DNA from: Malania oleifera
Taxonomy: Eukaryota; Streptophyta; Magnoliopsida; Santalales; Ximeniaceae
Assembly: GCF_029873635.1 (NCBI RefSeq)
Contig: NC_080419.1
Location: forward strand, 72,181,597 to 72,245,596
Reading direction: 5' to 3'
DNA: 64,000 bases
Part shown: positions 57,961-64,000 of the stretch, piece after piece
How positions within the stretch are numbered: position 1 is the stretch's first letter
How the letters are laid out: each line of letters begins with the position of its first letter
The notes under the pieces: generated by a model
What the model was told of the DNA's origin: nothing
The model's database searches: none
The model's input: only the letters and a program-made list of their open reading frames with translations
Position numbers and translations under genes: made by a program

Positions 57961-59313
57961 TCATTCCTTGAAAATGAGGTTCTCACCAGACTGGTCATCC
58001 TCTTTATCGAGCGCACATATCATCTCACCATGGCAAAAGTCTGCCTCCACATTAGGCTCCTTAACATCTGATTCAGGCGGGGGTAACGGTTCCGTGGTTT
58101 CTAAGCTCGGAGTATAAGGTACCACAGGTTGGTACTTCGTATGAGTATCAGTCTCCTCATCAACTAACTGCTCCGCTTCTAACCCCGTTTCCTCTAATTT
58201 TTCGTTGAATTCATCTATTTCAGCCGTAACTTCCGGTTCTGGGACAACAGGTTGCCTGGTTATGAGCATCTCAAATTGGGGAAATTCTTTCTCTCATCTC
58301 AAAATAGTGGCGGTCTCTGCTGTCTCAAGAGAAACATCATGTATTTGTTGGTGTGGTTACTGATACTCTTGAGGACTAGGCTGAGATTCCACGGGCAATT
58401 CTTTGTTTTCTAAGATGTCCAATTGCATGCTTATCGCATTAATGGTGTCTCGCAATTCATTATTATGATCGACTTGAGTTTGCATTAACTGTTGGAGCAT
58501 GTTCGCCATCTGTGTTATGCTATCCTCGAAAGGGTCTGATAGCGTACAACTCGAAGGGATCTGTTGTGGCTAATATTGAGGTGGAGGGTTGTTGGGGCGG
58601 TTTAGTGGCTCGTATGCATCTCCACCACTAATTGTGTTGATAGGGTGTGCAGTTATGGGTGCCTGAGTGTATCGTGTGCTCCACTGTGAGACATTGTCAG
58701 CTAAGTAATCAAAGAATGATAATACCTTATCTGGATTCTCGCTGATGGGCTCTTCAATAGCCATGGTCTGGACAAAGTTCCTGCAATCAGGGGTAAGAGC
58801 AGTATAAAAACAATCAACTAACCTCCATGAGTCAAACCCATGATGTAGACAAAAATTTAGCAGATCCTTGAATCGCTCCCAGCAAGCCTGAAATGTTTCG
58901 TCATCCTACTACAAAAAATTAAGAATCTGTTAATACAAAAATTAAGTTCTCTGTGAGGGACAAAACGCATGCAGAAATTCACGCTCCATATCAGACCAAT
59001 TAGTGATAGAGTGAGATCTCAAGGAATGAAACCAGATTTGTGCCCTATCCTGTAAAGTAGTAAGAAATAAATTTAGTAGAATAGATTCATCAGTTTTAGC
59101 GTAAGAGAAAAACATATTGCAGGTTAATTCAAACTCTACTAAGTGCTGATACGGGCACTCAAATTCCGACCCGTAGAATTCGGGTAGCAATGACGTTCTC
59201 TCGCGCTGCATCATGAAATTAAGCTCGTCATAAGGCAAAACAGTGGAAGAGGATGCAGTGGCATATTCAAGCTGCAAAAAGTCCATTATCGTGCGCGGTG
59301 CGGGTGCAGCCAT
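57961..59313 (-). pseudogene. Athila-type gag with stops
   Basis: Begins at 59313 with MAAPAPRTIMDFLQLEY. The gag fold follows: PYQHLVEFELTCNMFFSYA, LFLTTLQDRAQIWFHSLRSH, then NWSDMEREFLHAFCPSQ, typical of Athila-type gag. After stops at about 58942 and in the next 30 bases, the same frame resumes with WERFKDLLNFCLHHGFDSW, LTPDCRNFVQTM, and (58764-58570) FFDYLADNVSQWSTRY. A frame change leads to an acidic stretch (58269-57961) rich in Glu and Pro with VTAEIDEFNEKLEETGLEAE. No zinc knuckle or protease was seen. Confidence 0.8.
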
Positions 59314-59416
59314 TTTTCAAAACTCAAAATTTTTTCTGTTTTTTTTTTTTTTTTTCTTTTTCATAAAACTAACAAAAATGACGGGAAAAATGCAAATTTG
59401 AGACTAAGACCAACAT

Positions 59417-59434
59417 TCCCCGGCAACGGCGCCA
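59417..59434 (-). other. Primer binding site of the Athila element (tRNA-Asp type)
   Basis: The minus strand reads TGGCGCCGTTGCCGGGGA, the classical Athila primer site, six bases from the LTR end. Confidence 0.95.
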
Positions 59435-59440
59435 AAAACT

Positions 59441-60065
59441 TGACTCACTCGAAAAATGAGCAGCTCGAAAGCTATCCCAAGTATAGGAGTTACATCGTGT
59501 AATATTAAGCCTAAGGGCTAGATCGTCTCCTCAGGGAATGCATTTTAATCTCAATTTCATGTTCTCCCAATCGAAAATAAAAATGTATTGAACTCAATTC
59601 AGATTCGAGGTTTTTCAGAATTTTGGAGACTTAAACAAAAACTTAAATTAAAGTCCTAAAACTAGCATGCTTCAATTTAAAGAACAAAAATGGAAACCCT
59701 AACCTACTCAAGGAAACATCAGAGCACGCACTAATTAAAGATGACAACTTTGGACACGGAATTAAAACACGCAATAGAAAGTTAATCAAACACTCACGCA
59801 CACAATAAAAACCAAACCTTTAACTACATAAAACTTCAAACCAAAATTAAACTATTAACGATGAAGACAAAACACGATAAAAATTAAATAATTAAAACTT
59901 TACCAAACTAATTAAATAATTCAAATATTAATTAAATCTATGGCAAAATTCAACTAAGAGAATATTAAATAACCAATCAAAGTTCAACAATAATAAAACA
60001 CCCTAACTAATGTTCAAAATTCATAATTTCACTAGTTAATTAATAATAAGTAATGATAGAGAGTA

Positions 60066-60130
<65 letters not shown>

Positions 60131-61136
60131 AGAGTAGGACTGCTGGAAGTTGCAGCAGTTGCAGGGGCTGGTACTGTGGTGGAGAATGCAAGGTGGAGAG
60201 GCCTCGGGCTGTGCTGGTATGGCAGCAACAAGGAAGTCCGACGGAGAAGGCTGTGATGCTTGGGTCTGCTGCTGGAGTTGGGACGAAGCTGCTGTTCTGG
60301 CTGAGATGGCTGTGGCTGAGCTGTTGGAGAAGTGCTTGGCCAAGAGTGAAGGAGCTGCTGGAGAGGGCTCACGGGTTGCAGAGAAATAGAGTAAGAGGAA
60401 AGGAAGAGTTGAGGGGAGGAAAAGAGGCTCGATTAGCTGGTGTCGTGCTGTAAGAAAACAGAGGAGAGTTCAAGGGAGAGAGGAGAAGGTAACTGGGATA
60501 GAGAGGAAGAGAGAGTGATAAGAGAAAAACAAAAACCAAAGAAGGAGAAAGTGAGAAAGGAGAGAAGCTAAGGGAGGAGAGGTAGCGAAAAGAAGAAGAA
60601 GAAAAAGAAGAAGAAGAAGAAGAGGAAGAGAAGGAGAGATGGGGAGCCCTCGGGCTGCTTGCACAAAGGGAGGAAGAGAAGGGAATTTAAAGGATAGGGG
60701 GGAAGCCCTAGACCCAGATCCAGCCAAGATGAATCTGACCCGACCCGTTTGAAAGGACTTGAATTATTATATTTTTTTCATTTTTTTTCATTCTCTGTTC
60801 ATCACAAATATGACTCTTCTAGAGCCCGTTTCTCACAAAACTTAAAACAATAAAGTTGTAGATAATCCTTTCCTCTTTCTCCAAAAATTTGAATCGTCTC
60901 GATTGGAGCTCGGACAGAAAAGTTATGCATAAAATACGAACAAGTGTCGATTTTGGTTTTCGAGGATTTTCCTGCAACAAAAAGTTAACAAAACTTCATA
61001 AATAGTGCAATAAAGTTCAAGAATGATGATTTTGGCAATTTATTAAAATATTGGACAATTTTGGACATTTAATTAAAAATATAAACCGTAAAGCCCGGGT
61101 TAAAATGCCCAATTACGCAGTTTTGACGCGTAATCA
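59441..61136 (-). repeat. 5' LTR of the Athila element
   Basis: Plus strand TGACTCACTCG ... GACGCGTAATCA, partner of 54277-55954. Includes a GA run of about 60 bp and a shorter GAA run. Close similarity of the two LTRs suggests a fairly recent insertion. Confidence 0.93.
60069..60129. repeat. (GA)n in the 5' LTR
   Basis: Uninterrupted GAGA run of about 60 bp. Confidence 0.97.
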
Positions 61137-61141
61137 TATAC

Positions 61142-61739
61142 AACTTTTGAATACTGGTTTGAATTTTCCCTTTGATAGCATTGAAACATGGTAAAACAAT
61201 ATATTTTGTGTGGGTGACCTTTTGATTTGGCAAGTTGATGTCATAGTGGCATAATCATTTCTCGTTTCCCAAAAAAAAAAAAAAAATCCCCTTCTTACTC
61301 TTCAAAGCATTAAAAGAGGATGGATAGGGAAAGAAGAAGATACTTATGGAGAAAAGGCAGCCTAACCAGGGCAAATGTTATGTCGAGTTTTAGAGATCTG
61401 CTTATTTAAAAAGAATCCAACAATAGAGTCAAGATCAGTGGCTAATAAATTTAACTAGGGCAAATTTCGAGTTGAGTTTCAATAGGACAAATTCAAGCGC
61501 CTTCTTATTAGATTGGAATATGAAATCAGGGTCAAGATCAGCTATAGATCCATCAATTGGGGCAGATTTTGTGATTTTCATTTGAGCCAAGTCAATCACA
61601 CCCATGACCGGATGAATCAAGAATATTGAACCAAGATCGGTTACAGATCCATTCAAATGCGACAAGTTTCATGCAAAAATTCAAAAACATGGCCGAGATA
61701 AAAGACGAGGTTGTTGATCACAAGCACATTGGGAGAAAA
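61142..61739 (+). other. 3' internal region of the Ogre-like element, diverged repeats
   Basis: Non-coding. Repeated phrases: GGGCAAATGTTATGTCGAGTTT, GGGCAAATTTCGAGTTGAGTTT, and GTCAAGATCAGCTATAGATCCA versus CCAAGATCGGTTACAGATCCA. This indicates an old array of roughly 60-120-bp units. Confidence 0.55.
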
Positions 61740-62072
61740 AATTCATGCATTACCTATATTTCATGCATTGTTATACATTTCACGCATTACCTACATTTCA
61801 TACATTGCTATGCATTTCATGCATTACCCCACATTTCTCGCATTACCACGCATCTCATGCATTACTGACATTTCATGCATTACCTACATTTCACGCATTA
61901 CCATGCATCTCATGCATTACCCTATATGTCATACATTTCATGCATTACCCTACGTTTCATGCATTGTCATGCATTTCATGTGTTACCCTACGTTTCACGC
62001 ATTACCATATATTTCATGCATTACCACACATTTCATGCATCATTATGCATTTCATACATTGCACACAAAAAA
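61740..62072. repeat. Short tandem array, TTTCATGCATTACC unit (about 18-19 bp)
   Basis: About 17 degenerate copies of a motif near ACATTTCATGCATTACC, with variants TTTCACGCATTACC, TCTCATGCATTAC and TTTCATGCATTGTC. Open frames across it translate only the repeat. Confidence 0.9.
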
Positions 62073-62224
62073 AAATGCATACATATAATCACAAGTTAGC
62101 AACATGCATATCAATAGCAATATATCACTGCATTCTAGCATCATAAGTTAGCAACATGCATACATGTAGCAGCATCTTATTGCATTCTAGCATCACAAAC
62201 AGCAAGTTATCCTTATGTCTTATG

Positions 62225-62845
62225 GCTCGGATCATCATATCTACTACGGCTCGGATTCTTACATTCGCAGCAAGTCATCCCTGTGTACCTTGATCAACCT
62301 AGATTATTACATTCGGTACAAGTCATTCTCATATACTTAGGCGCTCGGGTTCTCAAACCCAGTGCAAGTTAGTCTCATATACTGAGGCGCTTGGGTTCTC
62401 AAACCCAGTGCAAGTTAGTATCATATACTTAGGCGCTCGGGTTCTCAAACCCAATGCAAGTTAGTCTCATGTACTTAGGCGCTCGGGTCTCAAACCCAGT
62501 GCAAGTTAGTCTCATGTACTTAGGCGCTCGGGTTCTCAAACCAAGTACAAGTTAGTCTCATATGTCTCATGTACTTAGCCACTCAGGTTCTCAAACCTAG
62601 TGCAAGTTAGTCTCATATACTTAGGCACTCGGGTTCTCAAACCCAGTGCAAGTTAGTCTCATATACTTAGGTGCTCAGGTCCTCAAACCCAGTGCAAGTT
62701 AGTCTCATGTACTTAGGCGCTCGAGTTCTCAAACCCAGTACAAGTTAGTCTCACATACTTAGGCGCTCGGGTTCTTACACCCGATGCAAGCCATCATCAT
62801 ATACTTCGGCATTTGGGTTGTCAAACCTAATGCAAGTCATCCTTT
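62225..62845. repeat. Tandem array, 46-bp hairpin-bearing unit, about 12 copies
   Basis: Unit close to CTTAGGCGCTCGGGTTCTCA plus AACCCAGTGCAAGTTAGTCTCATATA. For example, CTTAG at 62336 and CTGAG at 62382 are 46 bp apart. Each unit holds GGGTTCTCAAACCC, a 5-bp stem with a short loop. Outer copies are diverged (GGATTCTTACATTCG near 62252). Confidence 0.93.
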
Positions 62846-63099
62846 TCAGTTTCTATTGATCCTTTCAAAAATATCAGTTGGGTTACCTTATTCAAGAAGT
62901 CATTTTCTAGAGAATCGTGTTGAACATTCTTAGATTGCCTCGTTATCCGTGATTGGCAGAAGCGAACAGTACCTAATTGAAAAGCCATACATAGTTGTTT
63001 GTTGGCCTGACTAAAATAGGTGTCTTTTATCTTTACAGGCTTCTTGCTACTGAAAACGTAGGAGAGTTCCAATCGTTACATTGAAGTAACGAAATCTAC

Positions 63100-63112
63100 A
63101 AAGAGGGGCAGC
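63100..63112 (+). other. Polypurine tract of the Ogre-like element
   Basis: AAAGAGGGGCAGC directly before TGTAAACACCC. Confidence 0.85.
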
Positions 63113-63147
63113 TGTAAACACCCTATTTTTGCCTAGGGCCCAATACA

Positions 63148-63326
63148 TTATTTTTATTATTATTATGCTATTATTACTATTATTATTATTAATATTATTA
63201 TCGTATATATTATTAGTATTGTTACTTTATTATTATTATTATTATTATTTAAATTATTTTATTATTAATATTATTATTCCTATATTATTATTAGTACTTT
63301 TTTATTATTACTATTATTTTGCTATT

Positions 63327-63358
<32 letters not shown>

Positions 63359-63485
63359 TATTATTATTATTATTATTCCTATTGCTCTTATTATTAGTAT
63401 TATTACGATTATTATTATTATTGTTTTATTACATTATTATTATTATTATTATTTTGTTATTAGTATTATTAGTCTAAATATTATT
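63148..63485. repeat. (TTA)n / (TCA)n compound microsatellite
   Basis: About 340 bp of TTATTATTA with short interruptions and a TCATCATCA core at about 63328-63357. Confidence 0.95.
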
Positions 63486-63516
63486 ATTGCTTACTAGGGT
63501 TTGGAGGTGAAAAGCC

Positions 63517-63523
63517 TATAAAA
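63517..63523 (+). promoter_or_regulatory. LTR TATA box of the Ogre-like element
   Basis: TATAAAA in AAAGCCTATAAAACACATGG, after the microsatellite. It is the probable start signal of the element RNA; the transcript would begin about 30 bases downstream. Confidence 0.6.
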
Positions 63524-64000
63524 CACATGGATAGTACAAGCAAAAAGGGTGGGGTGGCGTGGGGGGAGGGGGAGGGGGTGGAGACACAAACAGCACGGCT
63601 GTGGGGAGAAGACCATTCTAAAGAAAAGCCCTAACTCATCTTTCTCTCCCTCATCATCACCTCTTGCTCTCAACCCAGCCGTCACCCATCTCCATTCTCG
63701 TCTCTGTCTCCCTCGTCACTCTCTTCTCTCACCCTCACCAGTTCACGATCATTCCCTCATTCTCCACCATCTCGGCAAGCCCACACCAGACCAACAGCCG
63801 CCGCCACCCTCTCTCATCTCCATCCCTCCAAACAGCTCCGGCGTCACCCACAGCCACAGGACCTCCGACCACCACAGCAACACTACACTCGCAACACCCC
63901 TGCAAGGCAGCACCACCCAAGGCAACCAGCACCAGCAGCCGATCACACCAGCTGCTTCCAGTACCAGCGGCCACCTCCAGCAGCACCTGTGGCCTCCTCC

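Larger units (their letters stand above)
54277..61136 (-). mobile_element. Athila-type Ty3/Gypsy element, gag-only (non-autonomous)
   Basis: 6860 bp with LTRs of 1678 and 1696 bp and a perfect duplication TATAC (54272-54276 and 61137-61141). Minus-strand order: 5' LTR (59441-61136), tRNA-Asp primer site, gag with several stops, two further open stretches, polypurine tract, 3' LTR (54277-55954). Only about 3.5 kb lie between the LTRs and no protease, reverse transcriptase or integrase motif was seen. It therefore resembles gag-only retrotransposons described in plants. It inserted into the Ogre-like element. Confidence 0.9.
48900..64000 (+). mobile_element. Ogre-like Ty3/Gypsy element, gag only, with nested Athila; right end outside the window
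   Basis: Order on the plus strand: end of a 5' LTR (to about 49212), primer site TGGCGACTCC (49216), long non-coding leader with a tandem array, gag (51478-52830), non-coding region, further tandem arrays, purine tract and 3' LTR start TGTAAACACCC (63113), cut by the window edge. Gag motifs and the tRNA-Arg-like primer site fit the Ogre/Tat group. No pol is seen in the 8 kb that remain after removing the nested element, so this copy is non-autonomous or deleted. The left end of the 5' LTR could not be fixed. Confidence 0.75.
63113..64000 (+). repeat. 3' LTR of the Ogre-like element (cut by the window edge)
   Basis: Starts TGTAAACACCCTATTTTTGCC, a usual LTR start in Ogre/Tat elements. It contains a long (TTA)n/(TCA)n tract (63148-63485), a TATA box and a pyrimidine- and C-rich leader (63600-64000). 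Frames in this leader (for example on the minus strand) show no domain. Confidence 0.8.

Noticed and set aside
60067..60453. Arg/Glu-repeat open frames in the Athila LTRs
   Set aside because: They translate GA microsatellites and the LTR G-rich block; the paired minus-strand Ser/Leu frames are equally artefactual.
61711..62146. Three overlapping His/Cys/Ile-rich open frames
   Set aside because: They only translate the TTTCATGCATTACC array, which is open in all three frames.
62340..62360. tRNA T-arm-like GGGTTCTCAAACCC
   Set aside because: There is no acceptor, D or anticodon arm around it; it is part of a tandem repeat.
62225..62845. CRISPR-like regular array (46-bp period)
   Set aside because: The whole unit repeats with no unique spacers, and it lies inside a plant retrotransposon.
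63129..63497. 122-codon Ile/Leu/Tyr-rich open frame resembling a membrane protein
   Set aside because: It is the translation of the TTA/TCA microsatellite.
63494..63986. Minus-strand open frames in the 3' LTR leader
   Set aside because: Low-complexity C-rich leader; no motif, and the frames run against the LTR transcript.

Overview
The window is nuclear DNA of a flowering plant, most likely a eudicot. The evidence is plant LTR-retrotransposon lineages with tRNA-Met, tRNA-Asp and tRNA-Arg-like primer sites, a Mutator transposase, a CACTA end, plant-type gene exons with GT-AG introns, AT-rich intergenic sequence and many microsatellites. No intact host gene is visible. Almost everything is a transposable element, often nested, and nearly every coding region is broken. 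Many stops and sequence differences fit C-to-T decay at CpG sites, as expected of methylated, silent elements.

Region by region. (1) 44-16732 is one minus-strand Ty3/Gypsy element of Tat type (LTRs 44-477 and 16298-16732, flanking duplication ATAAC/ATAAG). It has gag and protease but no recognisable reverse transcriptase, RNase H or integrase. It also holds two tandem-repeat blocks and a decayed antisense gene with an intron (12349-14033). A complete minus-strand chromovirus of Tekay/Del type (1940-11408, perfect duplication TGTTG) has inserted into it. (2) 16738-30198 is a mosaic of Ty1/Copia Sirevirus-like pieces: a plus-strand 3' end with LTR (17885 to about 19690), a minus-strand gag with its 5' LTR (19664-22526), a further LTR-like block (22527-25802), an AT-rich stretch with no genes, and an LTR-like block at 28300-30198. 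(3) 30335-35178 is a complete Tork/Tnt1-like Copia element with a perfect TTATT duplication; its pol has one in-frame stop. (4) 36155-37299 carries four exons of an AGO4-like Argonaute PIWI domain, truncated. (5) 38747-43458 holds a decayed Mutator transposase followed, on the same strand, by a decayed plant-mobile-domain (PMD) gene. (6) 44454 starts a CACTA-type end with a 1-kb array of TTAGTGACGG-type inverted repeats. Directly behind it lie the first exons of a PI-PLC X-domain gene (45655-47169) and further on one exon of a PP2C phosphatase (48748-48811), consistent with a Pack-CACTA that captured pieces of two genes. (7) From about 48.9 kb to beyond the right edge lies a plus-strand Ogre-like Ty3/Gypsy element (tRNA-Arg-like primer site at 49216, gag 51478-52830, 3' LTR from 63113). 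It is interrupted by a minus-strand Athila-type gag-only element (54277-61136, perfect duplication TATAC).

The most interesting items are the two-gene exon capture next to the CACTA end, the mudrA plus PMD pair, the gag-protease Tat element with its antisense intron-containing gene, the shared TTCGTCGACGAA palindrome clusters in unrelated LTRs, and several element-specific tandem arrays. Family names come from recognising protein motifs by eye; no database search was run.
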